Below, one piece after another: positions 9,035 to 17,914 of a stretch of 64,000 bases of DNA; the first letter of the stretch is position 1; every line of letters starts with the position of its first letter. A program made the translations under genes and the position numbers. The notes under the pieces are model-generated. The model was not told the origin of the DNA, ran no database searches, and saw nothing but the letters and a program-made list of their open reading frames with translations. The stretch comes from Vibrio nitrifigilis (GTDB lineage: Bacteria; Pseudomonadota; Gammaproteobacteria; Enterobacterales; Vibrionaceae), in assembly GCF_015686695.1 (NCBI RefSeq), contig NZ_JADPMR010000001.1, positions 2,294,001-2,358,000 of the forward strand, written 5' to 3'.

Positions 9035-9858
9035 TGACCACGTTTGCTGAATCAGAGACAATCAACCCGATGAATGTTGACACAAACTCACAAGCGCTTT
9101 CCGAAAAACGCATGAGCGTTGAAGGTCTAAACTTCTTTTACAACGAAAGTGTGCAAGCGTTGTACAACATCAACATGCCTATTTATAAGAACCGCGTGAC
9201 TGCGATCATCGGTCCATCAGGCTGTGGTAAATCAACGCTACTACGTACACTGAACCGTATTTATAAGCTTTATCCAAAGCAGTCAGCAAAAGGCAAAATC
9301 ATCCTTGATGAGACCAACATCTTGGACAATAACTACGACCTAAACCAATTGCGTGGTGAAGTCGGTATGATTTTCCAAAAGCCGACACCATTCCCGATGT
9401 CTATCTACGAAAACATCGCATTTGGTATTCGCTTAAAAGAAAGCCTATCGAAAAAAGAGATGGATGAACGCGTACAACAAGCACTAGAGCAAGGCCGTTT
9501 ATGGAAAGAAGTAAAAGATAAGCTGCATACCGATGCATCTGGTCTTTCCGGTGGCCAGCAACAGCGTTTGTGTATTGCCCGTGCCATTGCATTAAAACCT
9601 GAAGTTTTATTGATGGACGAACCAACATCAGCACTCGACCCAATCGCAACACAAGGGATTGAAGAACTGATCACTAAATTACGTCGCGACTTTACGATTG
9701 TGATCGTAACCCACAATATGCAGCAGGCTAAGCGTATTTCCGATTACACTGCCTTTATGCACTTGGGTAAACTGATTGAGTTTGATCGTACTGAAACCAT
9801 CTTTAACGCGCCTGCAGAGCAGATGACTGCAGATTACGTGGGTGGCCATTTCGGTTAA
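9031..9858 (+). CDS. pstB: Phosphate ABC transporter ATP-binding protein
   Basis: The 275-residue ATPase has Walker A GPSGCGKST (61-69), Q-loop FQKPTPFPMS, signature LSGGQ (172-176), and Walker B VLLMDEP with the catalytic glutamate at 197. A roughly 25-residue N-terminal extension precedes the nucleotide-binding domain. The QKPTPFP motif is specific to PstB. It powers phosphate import by PstCA. No phoU follows, unlike the E. coli operon. Confidence 0.96.
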   Translation: MMTTFAESETINPMNVDTNSQALSEKRMSVEGLNFFYNESVQALYNINMPIYKNRVTAIIGPSGCGKSTLLRTLNRIYKLYPKQSAKGKIILDETNILDNNYDLNQLRGEVGMIFQKPTPFPMSIYENIAFGIRLKESLSKKEMDERVQQALEQGRLWKEVKDKLHTDASGLSGGQQQRLCIARAIALKPEVLLMDEPTSALDPIATQGIEELITKLRRDFTIVIVTHNMQQAKRISDYTAFMHLGKLIEFDRTETIFNAPAEQMTADYVGGHFG

Positions 9859-9891
9859 CCATACTCGACTGACTTGTTATTTCGTTTCTTT

Positions 9892-9924
9892 AAAGGTGCT
9901 AGCAATAGCACCTTTTCTTTTTCC
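9892..9924 (+). terminator. Terminator of pstSCAB
   Basis: AAAGGTGCT at 9892-9900 pairs with AGCACCTTT at 9907-9915 across a six-base loop, followed by TCTTTTTCC. This is a classic factor-independent terminator 33 bases after pstB. Confidence 0.85.
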
Positions 9925-10057
9925 ATTCCTCATTGACGCTTTGTTGTACAACACATTGATACGTCAATTTTTCAATACAATATTGTGCATCTGCCCATAG
10001 GATTCACTGCAACTCATCTTTACAATAAATGATCAAATGACGGTTGGAGGAAAATTC

Positions 10058-10897
10058 ATGGCAGATATTACATTACCTAGCGGTAACACTATACCTAACC
10101 TAGGTTTAGGCACTTGGTATATGGGAGAAGGACGTTCTAGCAGACAACAAGAAGTCGATGCACTGCGATTTGGTATCGAGTACGGCGCACGCTTAATTGA
10201 TACCGCAGAAATGTATGGCGAAGGTGAAGCCGAACGAATTACCGGTGATGCCATGCAGGGGTTGCGCGATCATGTTTACCTCGTCAGTAAATTTTACCCA
10301 CATAACGCAGGCTACAGACAGGTCATTCAAGCCTGTGAACGTAGCTTACAACGCCTACAAACGGATCATATTGATCTCTATCTTTTACATTGGCGAGGAT
10401 CGGTTCCCTTCGATGAAACACTCGAAGCGCTCTATCAGTTACAAAAAGATGGCAAAATACTCGAGTACGGCGTGAGTAATCTTGATGTCGATGATATGGA
10501 AGAATTTGACCAATACGATATCAAAGGATTGTGCGCAACTGACCAAGTGCTTTATAACCTAGCTCGTCGCGAAGCCGATTTCGCACTCAAGCCGTTTCTT
10601 GATCAACGCAACATCTCCATGATGGCCTATTGTCCATTAGACCAAGGCGGACTGCTGAAAGATCGCTTGCTCAATCAGATCGCACAAGCACATCAAGCAA
10701 CACCAGCGCAGATCGCTCTTGCATGGTTACTGCAACGTCCTAGTGTCATCGCCATTCCAAAGTCGAGCCACCAAGATCGAGTTAAAGAAAACCTTGATGC
10801 CGCCAACATCCAACTCTCAGCTTCTGAGATCACTCTGTTAGATGAAGCCTATCCAGTGCCGCAATCTGCTCGTCAGGCTAGAATTCACGTTCGGTAG
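10058..10897 (+). CDS. Aldo/keto reductase
   Basis: The 279-residue protein is a TIM-barrel NADPH-dependent oxidoreductase of the aldo/keto reductase superfamily. Visible features are the N-terminal LGLGTWYMG, the catalytic aspartate and tyrosine in IDTAEMYGEGEAE, HIDLYLLHWRG, and the cofactor loop VIAIPKSSHQDRVKENLDA. The ATG at 10058 is preferred to the one at 10037 because TTGGAGGAAA lies just before it and the frame upstream adds only seven residues. Its tail overlaps the convergent diguanylate cyclase gene by 13 bases. The substrate is unknown. Confidence 0.92.
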   Translation: MADITLPSGNTIPNLGLGTWYMGEGRSSRQQEVDALRFGIEYGARLIDTAEMYGEGEAERITGDAMQGLRDHVYLVSKFYPHNAGYRQVIQACERSLQRLQTDHIDLYLLHWRGSVPFDETLEALYQLQKDGKILEYGVSNLDVDDMEEFDQYDIKGLCATDQVLYNLARREADFALKPFLDQRNISMMAYCPLDQGGLLKDRLLNQIAQAHQATPAQIALAWLLQRPSVIAIPKSSHQDRVKENLDAANIQLSASEITLLDEAYPVPQSARQARIHVR

Positions 10898-12804
10898 CGA
10901 CGCACTGAAATAGAAGTGACTTTTGATTCACGACTGGCGACGCGATTGCGTCCCAGTTTTTTCGCCTCATAGAGATACTTATCAGCTTCATCGATCGTTT
11001 GCTCTAGGGTTTTATCAACATCATAAAGCGCGATCCCCAAGCTCACTGTAATATACCCTACTTCAGGAAATACATAACGCTCAACAGCAATCCGCACTTT
11101 TTCTGCCACCGACACCGCTTCATCTAAACTCGTTTCAGGGCAAACAATCATAAATTCTTCCCCACCCCAGCGGCCAACTTCATCAATCACTCGCGTATTC
11201 TTATTCAGCATAATCGCTAATTGGTGCAAAACCTTATCGCCCGTTAAGTGCCCATAGGTATCATTGACTCGTTTAAAGAAATCCACATCCAATAAAATAA
11301 CGGAGAAATATGTTCCGTAGCGCTTAGCACGTTCTTGCTCTTGTATCAGACATTTGTCGAGTTTAGCGCGATTATACAACTCAGTTAACGAATCCATTTC
11401 TGCCAAAAGTTCGAGTTTTTTCTTTTCGGTTTTATCAGTAGACACACAAATATAGTGATCTATTTTACCGCGCTTATGAATTGGAATAACGGTACTAAAA
11501 AGCCAAAACTCTCGTCCGGTTTTACTAACATTGTGAAACTCGCCCTGCCATGGTAAATGCCGCCGAAGTGCATCCCACATGTCCTTAGATTGACCATCGC
11601 CTCGATTAAAGCTCAATATCGAAGCAGGTTGACCTCTTAATTCCTCTTCCGAATAACCACTTAAAATGCTAAATGCGCTATTACAATGGGTGACATGACC
11701 ATAGGGATCGGTCTGCAATACCGGTACATATTTGTCCATTATTTTCATATATTGGTTGCGCTGCTTAGAGACTCTTTTCAAGCGAGATACGGTACGAGAA
11801 GGGCCTATAGCCACTAAAAAACCAAAAATGATCGAAAAACCAAGCACGACAAGTACGATATTAAACAGATAATGATGCAACTCTTTCGTACGCGTCGTTA
11901 TATAGCTGTCTGCAGCGCGACTATAGACAGCAATCCCTTGATGGTTATTAAAGTAATTCACTTGATAACGAGTGAGTTCATGAGAGCCTAACTGATCGGG
12001 GGAATGAATGTCCGTTAGATCAAATCGTTGCTGCAGCGTTGGTATGCCATGTTTTGTTTGCTCTGATGTCGCGATAATCATGCCATCTTTATCAACCACA
12101 TACAGATCGAGATTATTATTAGAAGTCATCACATTTAGTATCGGCGTCATATTTATAAACATACCGACATAACCGATTATTTTTCCATGACCATTTTTAT
12201 AAACAGGCGTAATCATCTCCATGACTTGAATCTTGGGACCATCAGGAAAGAGATAATTTTGCGCGCCTATAATCTGAGTAAAATAGACCGGATGAGAAGG
12301 GGTGAATGTCAGCTCACTGGGAACAAAACGCTGTATACCATGTGAAGACTGATCTTGTCTAATGTGTTGATATGAATTGGTAAAGTAAGAGATGCGAACC
12401 GCACCACTTTCATCATATAGCTCGATACGATAGTGACTCACAGAAGCAGCAAGAATACTTTGCATCCAACGATTTAACGTTGCATGATCTTCTTCATCAT
12501 AAGCTTGTAAATAACGATTCATCTCCATACTGTCCGCGATTCCAACAACAGGTTGTACCGCCGCTTCCACCATATAATTTAAAGCACTATCAATACGTCG
12601 GTGCTGGAACTGGGTACTCTCTTCGACAGAATGGCGAATATAGGATTGCGCATGCTGATTAAGAAGGAACAAAGCAATGGAAAGTACGCATGTTCCAAAC
12701 AGCAAAAAATAAGCGCTAAATTTCCAATAGATACGTTCTTTAAACACACTCTCCCCTTGAAATCCTTTCGCAGTGGGCTCGGTGTTATTGCTTGCTAGTG
12801 ACAA
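10885..12804 (-). CDS. Membrane-bound diguanylate cyclase with Cache-like and PAS sensor domains
   Basis: The 639-residue protein has a membrane helix at about 28-48, a periplasmic dCache-like sensor (about 50-310), a second helix (about 312-334), a PAS domain (about 350-460), and a C-terminal GGDEF domain (about 465-630). The active-site motif is GGEEF at 547-551, a functional variant, and an intact RxxD inhibitory site (RVID, 538-541) lies five residues before it. It should therefore make cyclic di-GMP from GTP with product inhibition, in response to an extracellular ligand and a PAS signal. There is no EAL domain. The ligand is unknown. Confidence 0.93.
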   Translation of the reverse strand: MSLASNNTEPTAKGFQGESVFKERIYWKFSAYFLLFGTCVLSIALFLLNQHAQSYIRHSVEESTQFQHRRIDSALNYMVEAAVQPVVGIADSMEMNRYLQAYDEEDHATLNRWMQSILAASVSHYRIELYDESGAVRISYFTNSYQHIRQDQSSHGIQRFVPSELTFTPSHPVYFTQIIGAQNYLFPDGPKIQVMEMITPVYKNGHGKIIGYVGMFINMTPILNVMTSNNNLDLYVVDKDGMIIATSEQTKHGIPTLQQRFDLTDIHSPDQLGSHELTRYQVNYFNNHQGIAVYSRAADSYITTRTKELHHYLFNIVLVVLGFSIIFGFLVAIGPSRTVSRLKRVSKQRNQYMKIMDKYVPVLQTDPYGHVTHCNSAFSILSGYSEEELRGQPASILSFNRGDGQSKDMWDALRRHLPWQGEFHNVSKTGREFWLFSTVIPIHKRGKIDHYICVSTDKTEKKKLELLAEMDSLTELYNRAKLDKCLIQEQERAKRYGTYFSVILLDVDFFKRVNDTYGHLTGDKVLHQLAIMLNKNTRVIDEVGRWGGEEFMIVCPETSLDEAVSVAEKVRIAVERYVFPEVGYITVSLGIALYDVDKTLEQTIDEADKYLYEAKKLGRNRVASRESKVTSISVRRYRT

Positions 12805-13426
12805 TTAAGCGGGGAATAAATCGCATCCTGCGTATATTCGAAATCATACCGAGCGGTAACCTGTCTAAAAGTGAACTAACCGAAATGCGCTGTCGACCCT
12901 ACTAACGTTACATGATGAGATAACCGCCATTGTAACCATGCTCAGTGGCAAGGGCTAATAGCAAATCGTCATATCATCTCTTGGTTTTTATTAAGAATTA
13001 GTAAAACACAATATTTAACAATTAGTAAGCGTTAATCTAGCAACGACTAAAATATCATATTGTGTGATGAATACTTACTGATAAAAAATAGTCCAACATC
13101 CCTTAATTATCCTATTTTTTAATCAGTTAGTGACACTTATGTCGTTCAACTCACACTAGGTATCACAATTATTAACAATCTAGATAACAGCATGTTGTTC
13201 ACCTCTAATACCATTTCGTTATATACCTAAGTCACCCGAAGATGATGCCTCGGTGAGAATCCATACCCTCTACAGCAAGTTACTGATCTGGAATATGAAT
13301 ATGGAGTCATTCTACGGAGAAAATCCGTTGCGCAGCATGGAAGAGTAAAATAGCGTAGAGTGCCACTTTCCATCACACGACATTCTTGCTAACGTGACAC
13401 AAATTATTTACTCAGCGTGATTCAGG
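12805..13426. other. 622-base gene-free interval
   Basis: I see no convincing coding sequence. The first 400 bases are AT-rich and probably contain the divergent promoters of the diguanylate cyclase and the carboxypeptidase. The last 200 hold a copy of the dispersed intergenic repeat described separately. Confidence 0.6.
13221..13343. repeat. Dispersed intergenic repeat, degraded copy A
   Basis: TATACCTAAGTCACCC at 13221 corresponds to the left end of copy B at 14665. The internal block around GTCATTCTACGGAGAAAATC (13307-13326) matches the block in copy B that reads GTCATTCTACGTAGAAAATC. The right end is not clearly preserved. Confidence 0.65.
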
Positions 13427-14551
13427 ATGAAAATATTCAGCAATTTTGAAAGTGGTAATATCCATGTGATACAAGCCACGAACCCAATGGACATTCAACT
13501 TAGTATCCCTAAAGACAACCAATCGGAATTTGCTCAATGGTTCCATTTCAGACTAGAGACCGAGGCTCAAACGCAACATCAGATTAAGCTTTGTGATCTC
13601 GCTAATTCAGCTTATCCAGAAGGCTGGGCTGGTTATGATGTGGTGGCATCTTACGACCGCGAAGAGTGGTTTCGTATTCCTGCTGAATTTGATGGTGATA
13701 CACTCACGTTCAACTTCATTCCTGAGTTTGGCTCTATTTATTTTTCCTACTTTGCGCCTTACAGCTACTCACGCCACTTAGACTTACTGCATCGAGCCCA
13801 AACTAGCCACCTTTGCCAATTAGAAACGTTAGGCCAAACCATTGATGGTAATGACATTTCACTTTTGACAGTCGGTACCCCCGAAGAAGGCAAAAAGCGT
13901 ATTTGGATTACAGCACGTCAGCACCCTGGCGAAACCATGGCTGAATGGTTTATGGAAGGGTTAATCGAGCGTCTTCTGGATGAATCCGATACCGTCGCCC
14001 GCTCATTGCTTGATAAAGCAGTGCTGTATTTAGTACCTAACATGAACCCTGACGGCAGTATTCGTGGTCACCTACGCTGTAACGCTATTGGTGTGAACCT
14101 TAATCGAGAATGGCAAACGCCTTCTGTTGAGCGCAGTCCCGAAGTCTTTTACGTTCGTGAACGTATGCTAGCAACTGGGCTTGATATGTTTTTGGATATT
14201 CATGGCGATGAAGCGCTACCTTATAACTTCGTCGCGGGTAGCGAAGGAGTGCCGAGTTACAATGAGCATATTGCCGAACTTGAAGCGCTGTTTAAACAAG
14301 CGTTATTAACCATTACCCCAGAGTTCCAAGACGAACATGGTTATGAAAAAAATGCACCAGGTACGGCTAACTTACTGATTGGTTCTAAGTGGGTAGCAGA
14401 ACAATTCAAAGTGCTATCCTACACCATCGAAATGCCATTCAAAGATAATAACAACGCCCCTGATGAGTTGTATGGCTGGTCTCCAGAACGCAGTTTCAGC
14501 TTTGGTGAAGACACGCTTGCCGCTGTGCTCAATGTCGTCGATAAGCTGTAA
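13427..14551 (+). CDS. M14-family zinc carboxypeptidase, cytosolic-carboxypeptidase type
   Basis: The 374-residue protein has no signal peptide. An N-terminal beta-rich domain (about 1-115) of the type found in cytosolic carboxypeptidases precedes a peptidase domain with zinc ligands H166 and E169 (HPGE), H259 (DIHGDE), the substrate motifs NMNPDG and GVNLNREW, and the catalytic glutamate E335 (TIEMPF). All key residues are present, so it should be active, removing C-terminal residues from peptides or proteins in the cytoplasm. The natural substrate in bacteria is not established. Confidence 0.92.
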   Translation: MKIFSNFESGNIHVIQATNPMDIQLSIPKDNQSEFAQWFHFRLETEAQTQHQIKLCDLANSAYPEGWAGYDVVASYDREEWFRIPAEFDGDTLTFNFIPEFGSIYFSYFAPYSYSRHLDLLHRAQTSHLCQLETLGQTIDGNDISLLTVGTPEEGKKRIWITARQHPGETMAEWFMEGLIERLLDESDTVARSLLDKAVLYLVPNMNPDGSIRGHLRCNAIGVNLNREWQTPSVERSPEVFYVRERMLATGLDMFLDIHGDEALPYNFVAGSEGVPSYNEHIAELEALFKQALLTITPEFQDEHGYEKNAPGTANLLIGSKWVAEQFKVLSYTIEMPFKDNNNAPDELYGWSPERSFSFGEDTLAAVLNVVDKL

Positions 14552-14570
14552 CGATCTCACCGACTTTTAT

Positions 14571-14608
14571 AGATAAAACAGCCGCGATTTTTCGCGGCTG
14601 TTTTATCT
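14571..14608. terminator. Bidirectional hairpin after the M14 carboxypeptidase
   Basis: A perfect 17-base inverted repeat (arms 14571-14587 and 14592-14608) with a four-T loop, a GC-rich core GCCGCGA and flanking A-run and T-run. It starts 20 bases after the stop codon. Confidence 0.9.
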
Positions 14609-14664
14609 ACTCATATTGAAAAGGAATGTTCATTCTTGTCATTAAAGAGCTGACCTGTTCTTAC

Positions 14665-14930
14665 TATACCCAAGTAACCTCAATATGCTGTTTCAGCGAG
14701 AATGTATTCGCTCTTAGGTAAGGCACTGATTTGAAGACATAGTCATTCTACGTAGAAAATCAGTAACACAGCCTAGGAGCGAATAAAACCCGCCCTTCGG
14801 GAGCTCATCAACAAACCTATTTCTACGCCCAATCACGTTAAAAGGGAATGACCATTCCTGCCGTGATTGAGCTTGACCTAGGCTCGTTGATGAAGCTCTG
14901 AATCCTGCATCTTGAGGTCATTTGGGTATA
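14665..14930. repeat. Dispersed intergenic repeat, full copy B (long imperfect palindrome)
   Basis: The outer ends are inverted repeats: TATACCCAAGTAACC at 14665 and its counterpart ending GGTCATTTGGGTATA at 14930, about 20 of 24 bases matching over 14665-14688 and 14907-14930. Inside are further nested palindromes: ATTCGCTC with GAGCGAAT, GAGCTCATCAAC with GTTGATGAAGCTC, and CAATCACG with CGTGATTG. An extra right-end half copy lies at 14947-14971. The whole could fold into a large cruciform. I cannot assign it a published name. Confidence 0.75.
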
Positions 14931-15105
14931 ATGGCGCTATTGAGTCTGCATCTTGAGTCCATTTGGGTATGTCCCGCCATGCAACAGGAACTAACCACGC
15001 TAATTTTCTACCTAGTAATCACATCAGACATAAATATTGATGTGGATTATAGGAAATGAAGGTTCTCTTCTTTCCTTTTATTATCGTTAGGAAAGGAACA
15101 TTCCC

Positions 15106-16479
15106 ATGCTGGTAGCCAGTTTACAAATTAATACCTCATCAGATTCCCTTGGTCTCGGTTCGTCCAACCAAAACCAATCATCCCTTGGAACGGAAAGTAA
15201 TAACTCCGGTTTAAAAGATGTTGCAGCCATGTTTGTTGGCTTACTCATGGCAGCAGCCCAGCTTCAAGGTGGACAAAGTAACCAGACAGGAAATTCGAAT
15301 AATCAAAGCAATGCACTGGGAAATTCAGCTCAATCAGGCTCGTCACAAGATCAATTAACCCAAATGATGACTGAGCTGCTGCATGCTCTAACGGGTAATG
15401 GCAATACGCAAAATGGTAGTCAGTCAGGAATATCTTCGCTCAATAATTCGGCAAGTAACACCGGAACTGGCTCACTCAGAGGGCAGAGTGATACCTTATT
15501 GCAAGATGTGGGTAGTAGTGCAATGCAAAGCTCGTTAAATCCGACATCCGATGGAGGCGCTCAAATCAACTCAGAGCAATCCCCTCTACTAAGCAGCGTC
15601 TCAAATGTAATGGATCAAAATCCAGATGCCTTTGGCACACCTTCATCACCCGCAGGCACACAGACGCCATCCACTACTCAGACATCATCATCTCCCCAAA
15701 CATCCCTTGAGACGACAGACACCCAAGCAGCACAATCTAGCAATGCGTCGGCAAATCAAGCAATGACCAGTGTCCCTAGTGATACAAGTAAACCTATTAT
15801 CGATGCCGAATCCGGCGCTCGCGTGCGAGAAGCGACCACCAGCCAAACGACAGGATCGAGTGTCGTGCCGCCTAAAGCCTCGTCTAACCCGAATGTGGTT
15901 AACGATACAATTGTGGTAAAAGCTGGCGAGACCTTCGATGGCAAAGGACAAACATTTACCGCCGGTTCAGCATTAGGTGACGGCGGCCAATCAGAAAGTC
16001 AAAAACCTATCTTCCAGCTAGAAGATGGTGCCAGTTTAAAAAATGTAGTCATTGGCGATAATGGCGCAGATGGCGTACACGTGTATGGCGATGCCAAAAT
16101 TGATAATGTTCACTGGACCAATGTCGGTGAAGATGCATTAACGATTAAGCCAAGTGAAAATGGTAAGACACATAATGTGGAAATCACCAATAGTAGTGCC
16201 CAACATGCACACGATAAAATCTTCCAAATGAACGATAACGCGAATATCAAAATCGATAACTTTACTGCTGATGATTTTGGTAACTTTTTGATCAGTAACA
16301 ACCACCAACAAGGCAAATGGAATATCGATCTTAGCAATATGTCACTGAAAAATGGTAACTACTCCGTAGTGAACAGTTTCAACAAAGAAGGCACCACAGT
16401 TAACCTAGATAATATTTCTATGGACAATGTTAAACGCACTTACGTTCTCACCGATGGTGCGAAAATGAATGTGAAGTAA
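15106..16479 (+). CDS. Harpin-like protein with C-terminal PL3 pectate lyase domain (HrpW type)
   Basis: The 457-residue protein has no Sec signal peptide, no cysteine, and two halves. Residues 1-260 are dominated by Gln, Ser, Asn, Gly and Thr, interrupted by two hydrophobic or amphipathic stretches (VAAMFVGLLMAAAQLQG near 42-58; QLTQMMTELLHALTG near 81-95), the pattern of heat-stable harpins exported by type III secretion. Residues about 265-457 match family 3 pectate lyases: DTIVVKAGETFDGKGQTF, then NVHWTNVGEDALTIKP and HDKIFQMNDNANIKIDNFTADDFGNF. A ribosome site AGGAAAGGAA precedes the ATG. Plant-pathogen HrpW has this two-part plan. No type III genes are in the window, so the export route is unknown. 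Confidence 0.8.
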   Translation: MLVASLQINTSSDSLGLGSSNQNQSSLGTESNNSGLKDVAAMFVGLLMAAAQLQGGQSNQTGNSNNQSNALGNSAQSGSSQDQLTQMMTELLHALTGNGNTQNGSQSGISSLNNSASNTGTGSLRGQSDTLLQDVGSSAMQSSLNPTSDGGAQINSEQSPLLSSVSNVMDQNPDAFGTPSSPAGTQTPSTTQTSSSPQTSLETTDTQAAQSSNASANQAMTSVPSDTSKPIIDAESGARVREATTSQTTGSSVVPPKASSNPNVVNDTIVVKAGETFDGKGQTFTAGSALGDGGQSESQKPIFQLEDGASLKNVVIGDNGADGVHVYGDAKIDNVHWTNVGEDALTIKPSENGKTHNVEITNSSAQHAHDKIFQMNDNANIKIDNFTADDFGNFLISNNHQQGKWNIDLSNMSLKNGNYSVVNSFNKEGTTVNLDNISMDNVKRTYVLTDGAKMNVK

Positions 16480-16491
16480 ACCGTTAGTATC

Positions 16492-16523
16492 ATCAGGCAG
16501 CGATTAATGTTGCCTGATTTTTT
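16492..16523 (+). terminator. Terminator of the harpin/PL3 gene
   Basis: ATCAGGCA at 16492-16499 pairs with TGCCTGAT at 16511-16518 and is followed by a run of T. It lies just after the stop codon. Confidence 0.85.
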
Positions 16524-16713
16524 CATCAACATCCCCCACTTCGCAGCACTTCTCTTCAAAAACCACCTTGCGTCAAGCTACATCCTTGTAACACTCATGG
16601 TCGATTTAACGGCAAAAAATGAGCCAATTAATAATATTAAATTTTATAAAAACCACGTAAGTCATTGATAAAAAACAATCCAAAAGTATTTATATTCGCA
16701 TTACTCTTATAAC

Positions 16714-16730
16714 CATGAATATTTTTCATG
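16714..16730. promoter_or_regulatory. MetR-type binding site upstream of mesX
   Basis: The palindrome CATGAATATTTTTCATG contains TGAATATTTTTCA, a perfect match to the MetR consensus TGAA-N5-TTCA, 178 bases before the mesX start. A second inverted repeat, ATGGTTAT (16770-16777) with ATAACCAT (16793-16800), lies between this and the gene. MetR controls methionine synthase genes in gammaproteobacteria, which fits the methionine-synthase role of the operon. Confidence 0.55.
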
Positions 16731-16907
16731 TTGCGTATTACGTAAAAACATTGTTATTCAGACTTTGAAATGGTTATAAAAATACTCAGAACATAACCAT
16801 CAGCAATATAAACGTTCACTCTCAGTTCGGTCATGTCATTAAGACTGAGATGAAATAGCTCGGATTAACTCAGGTTTTATCTCAGAATAATTGGATACCA
16901 AATCACT

Positions 16908-17882
16908 ATGAATAACGATTTTACATTTACTATCAAAAGCACTCGTCTTGATGAAAACTATCATCCAGCGGATAACACTCGTATCACAACAAACTTTGCT
17001 AACTTAGCTCGCGGCGAATACCGTCGTCAGAACCTACGTAATGCACTGGACATGATCAACGAGCGTTTTAATGACTTGGCAACTTGGGATAATACTGCTG
17101 GCGATCGTTACTCTGTTGAACTTGAAATTATTTCTGCGGAAATTCATGTTGATGACTCAAACGAGCCTATCCCATCCATTGAAGTATTAAAAACCTATAT
17201 CGTTGATCACAAAACGAATCAACGCATTGAAGGTATCGTAGGTAACAACTTCTCATCGTACGTACGTGACTACGATTTCAGCGTTCGCTTACTGGATCAC
17301 AACAAAGACAAACCGTCTTTCTCTGTTCCTGACGATTTTGGCATTCTGCATGGTAACATCTTTAAGTCTTTCGTTAATTCAGATGCTTATAAGAATAACT
17401 TTACTAAAGCTCCTGTTATTTGCCTCAGCGTATCAGACAGCAAAGTGTATCACCGCACTGAAAACGAGCACCCTATTCTTGGTTTTGAATACGAGCCAAA
17501 CGAGTCTTCGTTAACCGAACAATATTTCCAAAAAATGGGCTTACAAGTTCGTTACTTTATGCCGAAAAACAGCGTCGCGCCATTTGCGTTCTTTTTCTTC
17601 GGCGACCTACTGAACGATTACACCAATTTGGAATTGATCAGTACCATCAGCACGATGGAAACGTTCCAAAAAATCTACCGTCCAGAAATCTACTTCGCAA
17701 ATGAAACTGCTGGCGAACGTTACCAGCCTAATTTGAAAAACGGTGAACACAGCGTCACCAACATCATTTACGACCGTGAGGAGCGTACTCAATTAGCAAT
17801 CAAACAAGGCAAATTTGCAGAAGAAATCTTCATTAAGCCTTATCAATCCGTTCTTGAGCAATGGTCTGCTCAATACGCTTAA
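16908..17882 (+). CDS. mesX: DUF1852 family protein MesX
   Basis: The 324-residue soluble protein matches the DUF1852 family (N-terminus FTIKSTRLDENYHPADNTRI, then RGEYRRQNLRNALDMINERF). DUF1852 proteins are encoded directly before a short MetE-like methionine synthase, MesD, and are needed for its activity; MesD is oxygen-dependent and does not use methyl-folate. Here the MesD gene follows after 32 bases, confirming the pairing. MesX's own chemistry is not settled. Confidence 0.85.
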   Translation: MNNDFTFTIKSTRLDENYHPADNTRITTNFANLARGEYRRQNLRNALDMINERFNDLATWDNTAGDRYSVELEIISAEIHVDDSNEPIPSIEVLKTYIVDHKTNQRIEGIVGNNFSSYVRDYDFSVRLLDHNKDKPSFSVPDDFGILHGNIFKSFVNSDAYKNNFTKAPVICLSVSDSKVYHRTENEHPILGFEYEPNESSLTEQYFQKMGLQVRYFMPKNSVAPFAFFFFGDLLNDYTNLELISTISTMETFQKIYRPEIYFANETAGERYQPNLKNGEHSVTNIIYDREERTQLAIKQGKFAEEIFIKPYQSVLEQWSAQYA

Positions 17883-17914
17883 ATCCTTAACGAGACAATT
17901 TAACGGAAACTATC

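Noticed and set aside
10197..10475. 92-residue ORF inside the aldo/keto reductase gene
   Set aside because: Different frame within a gene whose catalytic and cofactor motifs are complete.
14665..14971. Long palindrome as a CRISPR array or integron attC cluster
   Set aside because: There are no regular direct repeats with spacers and no adjacent cas or integrase gene; the copies are dispersed single palindromes.
15688..15951. 87-residue reverse ORF inside the harpin/PL3 gene
   Set aside because: Antisense to a region whose forward frame is well supported; no start signal.
15106..16479. Reading the Ser/Gln-rich gene as a biofilm or fibre adhesin
   Set aside because: The repeats are irregular, there is no signal peptide, and the C-terminus matches PL3 pectate lyases.
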